The position numbers and the translations under genes are program-made. The notes under the pieces are model-generated. The model was not told where the DNA came from, searched no databases, and was given only the letters and a program-made list of their open reading frames with translations. From positions 1,378,236 through 1,442,235 of the forward strand of contig VZSE01013368.1 in NCBI GenBank assembly GCA_013398275.1: DNA of 64,000 nt, given 5' to 3'. How positions within the stretch are numbered: the stretch's first letter is position 1; every line of letters begins with the position of its first letter. This stretch comes from Promerops cafer (Eukaryota; Chordata; Aves; Passeriformes; Nectariniidae). Positions 49,859 to 61,830 of this stretch are shown here, one piece after another.

Positions 49859-51117
49859 CTGAAAAAGAGGGTTTGATCTGCAGTTGCACATTGTCTGCAT
49901 TAAGCTTAATACCCTGGATGCCCACCAGCTTTTTCACTGGTGAAGATACTGTAAGGATTAATGACACACAATTCTTATTTTCTTCGCTGTGCAGGAGGAT
50001 GGCAGTGCAAAACAGAACATCAGTCTTTTGTTTTGCTGCGTGAGCCCTTTGCAGAGGGTGAAGCAGCTGGGGCTGCTTTATTTTACTCTCCCCCTTTCTC
50101 TAGAGCATCTCCAGCCTCTGGGATGTGGCAGTGCTGGCGGGGCACAAAGCTAATTTTCTCACCATTCCAATGCAGTTATTTTGCTACATTTCTGCTTCCA
50201 GAGTGTGTAAGGGGTTGCACATGTCAGCCTGAAGTTGTCAGTCAGGGTCAGTGAGTTCTGTGGATTTGTGTGTGTGCGTGTGTATGTTCCTTTTATTCCT
50301 CCCCTTCCATACACAGGACTGGGAGCAAAAAGGGAGAAATTTGTCTGGTTTTAAAGGCTGACAAAGATCATTCAGGGTTATATTTCAAGCTAGCAAAATT
50401 TAGATTTCTCTTGTTCTGAATCCTGCACTGATCCCTGAAGTTATAATTACTGAGTTTCTAGCACAGGGGTTGTACTTTCATTTCCCAGCCTGCCAGAGGC
50501 TTGCCCTGTACCTTTGGCTGAAACAGGTAAATGAGATAAATGCAGTTCCATGCTGTCAGTGAAATTCTTTTTTTCTTTTCACATGTTCCAGTTGATGAAC
50601 ACACATAATTTCCATTGTGGTTTTCCCTTTTCACAGTGTTCCAGAAACGGTAATTTTTGCAACATTCACCACTACTTTGAACTCGTTTGTGAGAGTTATT
50701 TTGTCAGCCCTAATAATACCAGAAAGACTAATAAGCTGTGTTTTCTAGGTGTTTGTGCAAAATAAATGGGAGATCTGAGTATAAAGCAAGAGGAGGTGAA
50801 AAACTTCAAAGGACAGAAGTGAAGTGATCATTATCACACTTCCTTTGAAACTGTGGAGTTTAAAGTGGAAGCCAGATTCAAAAACCTAGAATACTCTTAG
50901 GGCAATAGAAGTTATTGTGCTTCACAAAATCGTTGTGCTCTGTGATGTTTCTTCTTTGAATTACCTTAAAGGTTAGCAGAGATGTGTTGTGTCCACCCTT
51001 TTAGAGGAAAATGCAGATCTACTGAAAATATTAATTACCCTTTGTGAAAGATGCAGAGCTAGTGAAAATAATAATTAACCTTTGAAAAAACTAGTTTTGT
51101 GCCATCTTGCTAGCATC
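49859..51117. other. Non-coding stretch with tandem duplication
   Basis: It contains a GT-rich microsatellite-like run near 50267-50284 and an imperfect duplication with period 40 at 51008-51085. No gene is recognised. Confidence 0.6.
51008..51085. repeat. Imperfect tandem duplication, period 40
   Basis: Two copies of about 39 bases share ATGCAGA, CTGAAAATA-like and ATTAATTACCCTTTG-like blocks with a few substitutions. ATGCAG recurs at 51011 and 51051. The divergence indicates that it is older than the 23.9 kb duplication. Confidence 0.75.
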
Positions 51118-51152
51118 TTTTTTTTTTTTTTTTTTTTTTTTTTTNTTTTTTT
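51118..51152. repeat. Poly-T tract with one ambiguous base
   Basis: A nearly pure T run of 35 bases with an N at 51145. Like the tract at 4.8 kb, the ambiguous base sits inside the homopolymer, pointing to a length-calling problem in the assembly. Confidence 0.9.
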
Positions 51153-53751
51153 GAGTACTGTGCTTCTTTTCTAGGTTTTTATGATGTTTGATCAGATGCT
51201 TGCCACAACTTTTGTATTGTAGTGCATGTCAGTCAGTAGCCTGTGTAGTCTTTGCAGGCTCTGGATTTCCATGGAATAAAATTAGTCTGGATAATGGCTG
51301 GTGACTGTGAAGTTTACTGGGCTTTCTCTTCTATTTATAAACTGTCATAGCTCAGTTTTAAAATAAATAAATGAAAGAAACAAAGGACCTACAGTAACCT
51401 GCACTGGTTATTAAGTAGGTCCACTGACATTTAAGGGTCTGTATTTCAATTTTCTCTTGCATTTTCAAGGGGTAAAGGAAAAAATCTCCTGATTCTACTA
51501 GAATGTCTCTGTTATCTGTCATGGAAAGAACGACCAAAGCATCACCCAAAAGCTTTTGAACTGAATGGCACCACTGTCATATGTCAATTATATTTTTTAT
51601 TGACATGAAGGTGTAATTGCTCTTTGGGTAATGCCCTGTGAATAACAGCAGTGCATTCCCTAATGGAGAGTCTGTGTCCCTTTCCTCTTTACCTTCTCTG
51701 GAGATGTGATTGTCTGTCTTTGTGCAGAAAGCTGAGTAACTTCAGCTCACTCACCTGAGCAGGGTAGAATCAAGTCTTGCTATTTGGAGTAACTTTCAGG
51801 ATTAGAACTCGGCAGGACTTATTAATTAATGATAGAGTGGGAATATGAATGATGGGTCACACTGTCCCAGTGCATGGGACAGCACGTGGAGAAGAAGGTC
51901 AAATATAACTTTGCAAAGTGTGCTGTGGAGCTAAAGGGCATTATTTCATAATAGTAAGAGAAATGTCATTTTAAGGATTTTTGGACATTGAGGGTTTTTT
52001 TTCTGTTAGATAAGAACAGGTGTTTCCTAGAGGAAGAATTGCACCAGTTGTCAGTTGGGATTTACAAAGTACTTAAAAAATGAAACTCTACTCTCATCAG
52101 GCACTTTCCATGTATTGAGCTATAAAGAAGTAGCAAAAAAAATGATGACACTTAAAAATTGCTGCTTCAGCTCTGGTGAGACATTATATTTTAGCTGATA
52201 AGTGCCAGGAATAATGTTTTGCATAAATATTCCACAATATTGAGCATATTTCGTGTCTATAATTAGAGCTTTGATTTACTCACAGACAGAATTAATTAGG
52301 GAGTAACAGCTGTACTGTAATTCTTCTATTATAACCCAATCTCATTTCTTTTTCTTCTTGTTGAAATCAAAACTATACAAATATTTCTTTAACCTTCCTT
52401 AATACACTGTGAAAATAATCTGTTTAGAACACAAACATCCTGGTACTAAGTACAAGAACATACGTTCTGCAGTCCAAACTTAATTTTATACTTAATTTAC
52501 ACTCTATAGGGCCTTTTCCAAGACTGCTAAAACTCTTCAGAGAGTAAAGAGATGGAAAGAAGGTGCCTGAGCAGTCTGAAGCACAATTGAATGAAACACA
52601 GTAAATCCTGTGGTTCTGCCCTGCCACTTTCCTGCATAAGGGATAAGGAGAGAGGAAAGAGCCTTGCTGTAAGATCTTTCTTTCAAGGGTATTAATGCAA
52701 TATGTGGTAGATTTTGTATATAATTCACAAACAAACGTTCCATTTAAAAATGGTCAGTGTAAAAGCTGTGGTAAAAGAGAAATATGAGAACAAGAGCTCC
52801 CGAAAGTCATCTGATCTGTTCCTTAGAGCTTCCCCTTGTGCCAGCTCACCATCTTCTGCTTGGGACAGTGGGAGAGGGGGGCTGCTGGAATTCCTCAGCA
52901 CCCTGTGCTCCCTGCACAGCAGGAGAGAGAATTCCAGCTACAGAAAGAGAGGGAATGTTTGTGTCCTGCCCTGAAACAGCACCAGTCAAAGCCAGAATGC
53001 AGCAGCAGCTCCCAGGCTCCTTGGAGGATCTTCTCAAAGCCTTTTTTCCAATGACAGATCTCTCCACACACAGCTGGGGACAGACAAGTGCTGGTTAGCC
53101 TGGGAACAAGGCTGAGGAGAAGAGAGCTAATTTATGGGCAAGGGAGAGAATTGAAGTGCACTGCTGCAGGGATGGGGGTTAAACCATCTGTTAGCTCCAG
53201 AGATTCATTTTCTCAAGCCATTGTATGCTATGGCCAAACTGAGCAGCTTGTCTGATAGCCTGTCCAGTGAATCACCACTGTGATCACCACTGTGAGCAAC
53301 CTGACAGCAAATGTGAGTGGCCCCTTCCCTGTTCATTTGTGTGAGCAGCCAAGAACATCGATTTTGTGTTGATACCTGCTGTAATAATCCTGGGCATGCT
53401 GAAAATAAGGTAGTTCCCCTCCCTTTTGGGTCACTTTCTCCTTGAGAAACTTCCTTTCCAAGGCATGACATGGACAGGCCAGAGAGCAAACCAAGGCTTA
53501 ACAATTCTTCTGGAGAAATGAACCTTTCACTGATTCCTATGATGCCAGTGGATGCACTGGCAACCGGTGTTGAAGGAATGTGTAGTTACTGCTCATTAGT
53601 CTGAATTCAGTTATCTTAGGCACCTAAGTGTTGACTGTCATTTTAATAACTTGGGGGAATTTTTTCTGCACTTCTCCTCCTGAGCCTAACTTTCTTGTAC
53701 TTGGAAGTTAAGTTTTTTCAATTATCTTTGTTAGATACTTCTCTAAAATTT
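51153..53751. other. Non-coding stretch, no gene recognised
   Basis: A conserved-element-like block at about 52190-52340 carries two TAATTA cores (52260-52265 and 52293-52298). A GC-richer patch at 52830-53060 has open frames in several phases on both strands, which points to composition. A perfect 12-bp tandem doublet lies at 53271-53294. Confidence 0.55.
53271..53294. repeat. Perfect 12-bp tandem doublet
   Basis: ATCACCACTGTG occurs twice without a spacer. It is a small, probably recent slippage duplication. Confidence 0.9.
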
Positions 53752-53824
53752 TATACATATATATACATATATATACATATATATATGTATATATATATGT
53801 ATATATATATATGTATATATATAC
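53752..53824. repeat. TA-rich microsatellite with switched halves
   Basis: The tract alternates T and A throughout. CA steps occur at ten-base spacing in the left half (C at 53756, 53766, 53776). TG steps occur in the right half at 12-14 base spacing (G at 53787, 53799, 53813). The two halves are therefore near reverse complements, and the tract could form a long hairpin or cruciform. Confidence 0.92.
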
Positions 53825-54806
53825 AAAGAAAAAGAAAATCACTTTATAGTTCAACTCTTTGCTCTGAGAACAAATCAACTTAGCCTGGAGTCTTTTCGCC
53901 AAAGCCTTTAACTGATGCTTCTAAGTTCTGTAGGGTTTTTCCTGTCCCTATGGAATGAAATAGACAACTAGGTCCAAGCAAGGAAAAATAAAGTAAATAA
54001 TTTTATTTAGGAAGCCAGATTCTCTTTCAGCTGACCATCAAATCATTTTTAGAGATGAACAATGTGGTCCATATTAATGGGTGATAAAATGATATATTAG
54101 TAGATACATGGTCCTTGTCCATGTCAAAAGCAGCTTGCTCAGCAAATGTCCTATTTTCAGAAGCTGATGCCCCATGAGAACACACACCAAATGAGCACAC
54201 AGGTCTCTTCTAATCTGACATTATGGATCAGCTTGTGAGCCATGGTTTTCTAGACAGTCTTTGTACATTTACATGGTATTTGCAAGGCATGTACTGGTAC
54301 AGGCTTCAGAAAAAACAACCCTAAATGTCCAGGCTAACTTCCAGTTTCTTTTCCTACATTTTGTCTTAAGCTATAGACCCAGGAATACCAGGTCAGCTGT
54401 TTCCCAAAAGTGTGATCACCCTTCAAATATTTATCATTGCCAGTTTCCCTGGGGCGAGTGTTTGCTGAGGCAGTGGCCAGGGCTGCCAAGCTGGAGGCAA
54501 ATGGCCCCTGGGCATTCAGCTCCTTTCAGGCCACCTCCCTTCTGTGTAGCTGGACAAAGGTGACGAGCCACCTGCCTGAGCTGTGCTCGTCTCTGAGACC
54601 CTGGCCCACATTGGATGAGCAGCTCCAGTTTGCCTTTTTCCAGAGCCTCACAGTCCCTCTGCTCCACAAAACCCCAGTGAGCAAAGCTCTGCAAGCAGAG
54701 GGCTGGAAATGGTACAAATCAGCCTTTTAGATGTGAAAGAACCCCACACATGCCAACGAGAAGTGTTTCTCTTTGATGAAATAGCCTTTGGCTGTTATGT
54801 CTGCAG
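53825..54806. other. Non-coding stretch with a GC-richer block
   Basis: From about 54430 to 54720 the sequence is GC-richer but poor in CpG, with overlapping open frames on both strands (for example 54437-54730 plus). No domain is recognised. The block runs up to the exon-like segment at 54807. Confidence 0.5.
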
Positions 54807-54926
54807 GCTGCATCCTCATCTGCTGGTGGAGGATCCCATGGACCCATGCCCCAGTATTGTGTCAGAAAATTGCTTTGATGAGTCACAAGTTTGCCAGTTT
54901 GAATTTAACAGAAAAATTGCAAGAAG
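54807..54926 (+). CDS. Possible internal coding exon, unidentified
   Basis: A tract GCTGTTATGTCTGCAG forms a good 3' splice site, and the open segment ends at AAGAAG before GTATTT, a weaker donor. The segment is exactly 120 bases with the same phase at both ends, so its inclusion or skipping would preserve a frame. The encoded 39 full residues are acidic and contain three cysteines (LVEDPMDPCP, then SENCFDESQVC, then a basic end RKIAR). The frame is open well beyond both borders (129 codons in all), which lessens the weight of the splice argument. I do not recognise the protein. It could be an extracellular-type exon or chance. Confidence 0.2.
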
Positions 54927-57900
54927 GTATTTGAGTTATGATTGTGCTGGGCTTTTAAGAATGCATGAATGCAGTTTCCAGTCTTCACATTTAATTCAGG
55001 TTTTGAGCACAGAGAATAGAATGAGAAATATGAACATGATTTACTCGTTTCTTCAGAGCAGTGATGAAAATTCCAGTGTTGTACTGGTGATAGATTAGCA
55101 GAAGAGATCCAGTTGTAAATAATAAAGAACACCTCTGAGGGTGACACAGATCCCAGGTGTAGTTCTAAAATTTGATGATCTTATGAAAACCGTTTATGTT
55201 TAGATGTAAGAATGGATGTAAAATTATACTCCTAAAAAATAATTAGCAGTATCTCTGTATGGGATTACAACTTTTCATTTAAATTCGAATGTACTTCTGA
55301 AGGAATATATCAGACTGACAGGAGAGTTATCACCACAGCTTCCTGGCACTGTCCTAAAAGTTTATCTTGGGATTAGTGGAGAAGTCTAAAAGTCAGTAAT
55401 TGGACACTCTCAACATTGCTGTTCTTCTGGAAATAGGGAGCAACCAAAAATACAAAGCCAAAATTACTAGTTCATTTGAGAGTTTTGGTGGCAAGTCAAG
55501 CTTCTGTGACAGCTTCTGAAGAGTCTTCTGACACATTTCTTTTTGGAGACATTGTCATCCACAGAGAAATGCAGTTGAGTGAGGTCTTTCAGCTGTATTT
55601 GTCAATGCTGAATTTCAGGTCTGAAAGTTGAAGACAGTGTGGTGGGTCTGGCCCATACCAAATCTGCTGTGCCACTTGGGAGGCCCTGTGAAGGTGTGGG
55701 GCTGGGTCCAGGGTACCCTCTCAGCACTGGATTTCCTGTGCAGGCTTCCTGGCAGGGCACAGTGAAGTTTTACACAGACACATCAGAATCAGACAGCTGT
55801 TTCAATTAGATAATAATTTTTCCTTACCCTAGGGACAGGCATCTGTTGTTATGTGACCAGCTGTTTAGAAATGTGGAGGTTTTTTTAATAGTATATCTTC
55901 AAAAGGAATTTTCCTGAGGGTCACCAACTATATAAGGTAGCAAGTTCTGATCCCTGCAGAATCCAGTGGCTTGAAAGAAGTCAAGAAAGTCCAAATTCTC
56001 TGTGGAATATCCATTCTTGGTACTACTTTCTATTTTTGCATTATTTGCATGTCTCAACAGTGAAAGAGCAGTATCTATATTTATTACCCTCCAGACTTCA
56101 GCCCATTTGAGAGGCAGAGAACTCCTTTTGTTCCCTGTTGCTTTTCTGTGCCAAAAGAGCTCAATTAAACCATGAAAGAATCAAACTTCAGTGATTAATT
56201 AAGGAAAGCTTGCTATGCAATGGTGTTTATTTTAATAAGTTATGCAGCAGGCTAGGAGTTGCTAGGAGTATAATACAGTATAATCCTTGCTTCTAAGAAA
56301 GATGAGGCAGAATAGTTTTTCAGGAATTAAGTCATTAACATAGCAACTAAAATGGACCCAAAAATTAACCCTGGTTTTGGGGCTTACCAAAAACCTGTGC
56401 TTCAGCATCTGGGAAACTTGTAAGCCAAGTCTCTGAGTTTTAAAGCTTATGCTGATTGAAAATGGAGGGATATAAATCTTACATATCTTTGTTAATAATT
56501 ATTTTTTTTGTGTGTGTGTATACACATGTGGAATTATATAGCAAATTCTGCAGTTTCCTTGCACTTAAAGCAGCAGGATTAAAGGAGAGGCACCTTTGTT
56601 AAGGACTGTGGACTTTTCAGGGCTAATCCATCAAGCTACAAGACTAGTACCAAATAATAATGAGAAAAAGAAAAGGCACTACCCAGCTCCTAAGCCTACA
56701 CTCATGTTTTCATGCCGTGCAGCTTCCTGAAGTCTTTAGTTATTCAGACAAAATTCACACATGAATATTAATAAGAACATGATATCTTCACTGTTGCAAG
56801 TGTTCAGACCACAAAACTATTTAAAACTGAATAGTTAATGTCTAATCATTTGTCATCTCTCTGTGATGAATCAAAATGGAGCTACGTGGCAAATAAATTG
56901 TGCAGTGGCTAGTATGGTGTCACATAAACTGCATTCTTTATATATTCCAAGAAAAATACAGTAAGGGCCAAAATTTCTGCTGTAGTCTTTATTTATAGAT
57001 GGTAGAGCTGCTCAGTTACTGTGATGTGTAATTCTTGAACAGTCAGAATTATCTATAAAGCACACTGAACAAAGATTTATAATCAAAATGCTTTTACCAG
57101 AAATCTGACAGAGTCCAAGGTTCCATGATAGATACAGTTTGAGCTGGAGTGAAATTTCCTGAACTTTCTTTTGATATGTGCAAGCTTCTTAGAAGAAAAA
57201 TAAAACCATTCCAAAACCAAAAGCTTTTGTCAGATTAATTCTTGGTGAAGCAGTTGGCAGAAACCCAGCTTTTCATGGCTTACTAGACAATGAAAGTGGT
57301 GACTGCATCATTTCATTTTAACCACAACTTTCTGCAGGATTCAGTAGAGCTTGAGGTGTCTGTGAGATTTCCTAGAACAGAGCTTGCATACCTTTCAACT
57401 GAAGTGCTGCAGGAAGGACAGTTTGGGTTATAATATTGCAAACGTATCTATTTGGCATCTGGTTTTGATGAATTTTGGTAATTATTTTTTGTTGCAGTAT
57501 ACAACTCATACACACATGCTCTGCTTCTGGATGTGAGGACACAAGGTATATTGCAGTTATGTCATTAGAAATGTGTAATTTTGCCTCCAGATTTGAAGTG
57601 AGTTCTTTTGAAAGAAGAATTTCTAAGGCAATATGAGGTTAAAATTGCCTGAATTTTCAAATACAGCTGGTCCTAGATGTTTTAAAGCTTTGAAGTTTCA
57701 GGGTTGGGTATCCAGTTTCAAAGATGAGTACCCCTTGTTTAGTTGCACAGCATATTTGGAGTGCCTGTGATAACATTTGCATTAGAAAGATGCTAATACA
57801 TCTGCTGAAAATGCCAAGATGAACAATCTAGAGAGAATGAGTGAGGAAAACTGAGCTTGGCCTCAAATATGATCCATTTCTCAGGTTTGTAATTTCAGCA

Positions 57901-59288
57901 GTAAAGCACACACCTAATGGAAGTATCACTATAAATATACTGCAAAATTCACACTATAAATTTAACCCTGAGGAAGAGGGGAGGGAGTCACTTCAAATCT
58001 CTTTGTTCCAGGCAGACTTTTATACTGCTGCTATGCTTATGAGGTCTGTAGGCTCTACTTTTCCAGAATGAATCACCTTGCCATTAAAATCCCTCATCCA
58101 GATTGCACAACAGAAATGACAATAAAAATAATAATTTTAAAAAATCCAGCAAAAACAAACCTGAAGAGACCACAGCAAACTACTAAAACTGTGGTGATTC
58201 AAAAGAAATCTTTAAGTTTTCCCAGTACTCAGGCAGAATGAAGACACTTTGTTTTCTTGCCAGCTTCCATGGCTTATTCACTGTTGTGTCCAGCTGCTGC
58301 AGTAACGTCAGTCCCAGTTTTCCTTCCCAGTTTTCCAGTTCATTGCAGGGTGAATCTCAGCTTGCTGGGGAAGTCTCCAGCAGCAGGGTGTGCTGTGTCT
58401 GTGTTGGCCACCTCCCATACTGACACCTGCAGAATAAACAAGGCAGTACCTATTTGCTTATATTTTGGGAATAGGGTCTTCAGACTGGATTTTGGGGACA
58501 CAAGTTGCATTTGTTTAATGGCCCCATCTTTAAGTCTCTGTTTTGAGCAGACATTGTTACATTTCTGCAGCAGAGATTTTGGTGCTGGAACATGGCTCTG
58601 GTGCTGTGTTAGACACCAGGTGCTCTGAGATGTCCCTGTTGGGCCAGCAGACACAGCACAGGACTGGCAGCACAGCCCTGCCTTCAGCACTGGGCTAGGG
58701 GAACCATAAAGGACTTACAGTGCTGCTGCCTGCATCCAGGGAAGGAAATTCCCTCTTAAATGCCATTAAATCAGTCCAGTGAGGTTCCAGAAGTTTCAGA
58801 AGTGTTAGGAAAAAAAAAGTGCTGGTCTGAATTTAGTGAAGTTGCTTCTGGGCAGTGCTGTTTCACTCAAAAAGTTTCAGGAGGGTACCTGTGCAGTGTA
58901 AGGCTGTGCATGTGTGCTGCCTAAGGCTTCAGGTCACAGATGAATTCATAAGTCTAAGATTTTCATTTTCATAGTCACAGACCTGAGATAGTGCCTTAAA
59001 AACAGGGTCTCTGTGGATGAACTTGTTTTCATTTAGAGAATCAGAATTAATGAAGTGAAAATGTGGGTGGGCATTAATGAAACCTGCTTCTGTTAGACCA
59101 AAAAAAAAAAAAAAAAAGGCATAACACCACTGCAGATGGAAAATGCTTCAAGTTTACCCTTTTAGAGGAATTTAAAAAGCTGCTGTTACTGTATGGAATG
59201 CCTTCTTCTGGATGCTAAATGTACAAGTAAGGAAAGGAGGTCCCTGCTTATATGAAAAGTAAACAACATATAAACAAAAAATGGTAGC
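54927..59288. other. Non-coding stretch, no gene recognised
   Basis: AT-rich sequence with a short GT run near 56509-56520 and an A18 run at about 59101-59118. The plus-strand frame 57841-58071 and the frames near 58.3-58.7 kb have no recognisable domains. The phrase TGTGGTGGGTCTGGCCC near 55640 only superficially recalls an LTR start. Confidence 0.55.
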
Positions 59289-59354
59289 AAGATTCAGCAA
59301 TGAGAAAACAGGAATATAACAAAAAAAAAAAAAAAAAAAAAAAAAGGAAAAAAA

Positions 59355-59407
<53 letters not shown>

Positions 59408-59419
59408 TGCAGCAATGAG
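59289..59419. repeat. Long poly-A tract between near-identical 16-bp repeats
   Basis: An A-rich tract of 85 bases (59321-59405), broken only by GG and single G interruptions, is flanked by AAGATTCAGCAATGAG (59289-59304) and AAGATGCAGCAATGAG (59404-59419), which match at 15 of 16 positions. Direct repeats of this size around a poly-A tail are the signature of LINE-type target-primed insertion. Here almost no sequence other than the tail lies between them. The poly-F reading on the minus strand is an artefact of the tract. Confidence 0.85.
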
Positions 59420-60410
59420 CAAATGAGGAAATGAATTTAATGGGCACCTTGCAAGCCATGCTCCTTCCTCTCCTACTCTCTTGAACACTTCCATGAGAAT
59501 GGATTTATGGTCATTCTGGAGGAAAGAGACTCTGAGAAGCAGCCCAGCACGGTGCTGAGAGGTGTTTCACACAGATTTGGGTGGGAGTTCTGGGCCCAGG
59601 TGTCTCAGCAGGAGAAAATTTAGCAGCTGAGAATTTTAATGAGATAACTGCCTTCCACCGAGTTTCTTTGAAATTTAAGTGTTCAGCTCCTTGAGGTTTA
59701 TAGAGACAACAGATGGAAAAAAAGAAAGAAGAAAACTGTGAGTTATTTAGTGTGCTTTAGATAGATGAAGCTGGCCCAAAAGCATATGAAAACTGTAGGA
59801 AAGAAGAGAATTTTGGGAGGGGTAATAGTTGAGAAGTACAGAGTGATCTTGGAAACATTGTCTGTAAAGATAAAGTTGAAGTTCTCAGGTTGAAAAATGG
59901 TTTTTGCACAGTAAATATGATACAAGTCTTTAAAAGTCTGAGAAAATTGTATGTTAAATTAAAAACACAGCACATCTCTTTACAGGGGTGTGTTTGTGAA
60001 TGATCCCTTTCTGGTAGTCAGGTACAATGCTTCACGCTGTAGTCAAACATACCGACCTTTTATCTTAATGTTTCAGCTTTCCTAGAAGTGGAGTTCATAG
60101 TTAACTGAACATATAAAAGTTACCTTGTAAACCCTAAAAGATCTCCAAGCAAATATTTCTGATTTGGTTCAGCAGGGCAGAGCAGTTACGTTATATATAC
60201 ATCGATGAGTTAAACTCAGAATGTGGTGATACACTTTCCTTAGGCTTGTACCCTTCTTTATTTCACTCTAAAATGAACATATCAGGACACAGCCTTGAGA
60301 TTGCTGAATTGACAAAACAGGGCAGCCAGTTTTAAAGCAATTGACATTACTGAGGGAGGGAAATCCAATAAGGGATCAAGCATTTATTTTCTCTCTTGGC
60401 TAAAGCAGGT
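59420..60410. other. Non-coding stretch, no gene recognised
   Basis: Purine-rich sequence occurs near 59717-59740. No gene or recognisable repeat was found. Confidence 0.6.
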
Positions 60411-60441
60411 TACAGACCACATTGTGGTCTGTATTTGTGGT
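60411..60441. promoter_or_regulatory. RUNX-like palindromic motif cluster
   Basis: TACAGACCACA and TGTGGTCTGTA form 11-bp inverted arms around a single base at 60422 (60411-60433). A third TGTGGT follows at 60436-60441. TGTGGT is the core of RUNX-family binding sites. Three cores in 31 bases, two of them in an exact palindrome, is suggestive, but function is inferred. Confidence 0.35.
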
Positions 60442-61739
60442 CTCTCTGTGAGTAACATGTAATTGAAGACTGAACAACAGTGTTTCACAGACACAGGAGA
60501 TTAACAGCCCCAGAAATGACTTGTGTCCCCCACTCAGGTGGGTTAGGGCTGTATTTATCTTGTCCTTTGGCAGAGAACCATCATCAGGATGTCACAAGAC
60601 TTGATATTTGGCTTCTTGTATGGAAGCTGTGCACTTCTTCCTGTGCTGGTGTCGCTTTAAGTGGTACTGATATTAAAGATGTTGTTATTAATCCTTCACC
60701 AGCAATAAAAGATGGCATTTTAGCAGCTTGTCTGGCCCTGTTATTATAATTCTGTAGGTGATTCATGCATAGAAATCTGAATGCAGGTTTTCTGTCTGTT
60801 TGTTACTCAAAACTAGTAGCATTTTCCTTATATGCATTTATCTTTTGTTTACTACAGCATTTCTGTCCAGCACTTACTGCCAGCAAGGGCCAGCATTAAT
60901 TTGTTGACAGGTGTGGGGCTGTGAGCTTATTATAACATGCCTAAAATCACACTGGCATCAAAAGATGACAGCTTTCACCTGTAAATACAAGGGATGATGA
61001 ACATTGAGCATGTCTTGTCATCCCTTGAGTTCAGCCTGTGCACGGGGGGTGTTTCTGGGGGCCTGTGCTCCTCTTGCATGGCTTTAAAGGAGTTCAACCA
61101 CCAAGTGCCCCGTGGAGTACAGAGCCCTGGTAACAGCAACAACTTTCACTGCTCTCTGCATTGTCCTCTCTGCTAGGAGCAATAAAATGCCCATATGAAG
61201 GATTATGGTCTGGGTACCCATAGGTATGCATTTGTTCAGATCAATATAAAATTAGAAGCATAGTTCAAAATGCAAGAACAACATGAGAACTGTAGCTAAA
61301 GCTGATGGAATGCCTTCTCATGCATAAATTTTGGAATAAAATGCTGATTAGATTTCACACCCTAGTCTGGGTTTTGTTTATTTTATATGTAGTATACCTA
61401 ATATACCTGTCTGTCAGGTGCACACAGACAGAATATAAATATATCTGTGTGCAGATGTTCTCCTCACAGTCTCATTGTGGAACGTGCTCATTCATTCTTT
61501 AGATGTTTTAATGTGGGAGAAAGAACCACTCTAGGACAGCATCAATTATTCCAACTCTTTACATTTTTAAAAGATCTTTCCTCAGATTTATTTATGAATT
61601 ACTTCTGAGTTATATCTCACAGGACATATACATAACTGAAAGCAAATATCTTTTTGTAGGCAAGTAGCTGTCCAAGCAAAATGAAAAGGGTGGTTGAAAA
61701 GATGTTTTCAGGACTTTACGAATGATTCAGAAAATACCT
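60442..61739. other. Non-coding stretch, no gene recognised
   Basis: Contains a 10-bp palindrome TGGGTACCCA at 61211-61220. Short open frames here lack any recognisable domain. Confidence 0.6.
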
Positions 61740-61830
61740 ATTCAGGACAGAGTCTTAAGGTGCACCAGGGGAGCCTTAGGCTGGACATTTGGAGGAATTT
61801 CTTCACAGAAAGGATGATAAGATCAGAAGG
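61740..61830 (+). mobile_element. CR1 LINE fragment, sense orientation
   Basis: The phrase AAGGTGCACCAGGGGAG, followed by TTAGGCTGGACATTTGGA and then ATTTCTTCACAGAAAGG, matches the conserved 3' region of avian CR1 elements in order and spacing. The copy is truncated on both sides and diverges after about 61820, so it cannot encode reverse transcriptase. CR1 is the dominant LINE of birds, and 5'-truncated fragments are the rule. Confidence 0.8.

Noticed and set aside
52862..52881. G-rich run as a possible quadruplex
   Set aside because: Only three separate G runs of three or more; the last G6 cannot supply two runs plus a loop, so the standard pattern is not met.
53695..53902. Tyr/Ile-repeat frames on both strands
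   Set aside because: Translation of the TA-rich microsatellite.
55640..55700. TGTGGTGGGTCTGGCCC as another LTR start
   Set aside because: Only a short resemblance, no TATA box, poly(A) signal or LTR end downstream.
59172..59494. Poly-phenylalanine frames on the minus strand
   Set aside because: Pure translation of the poly-A tract; not protein-coding.
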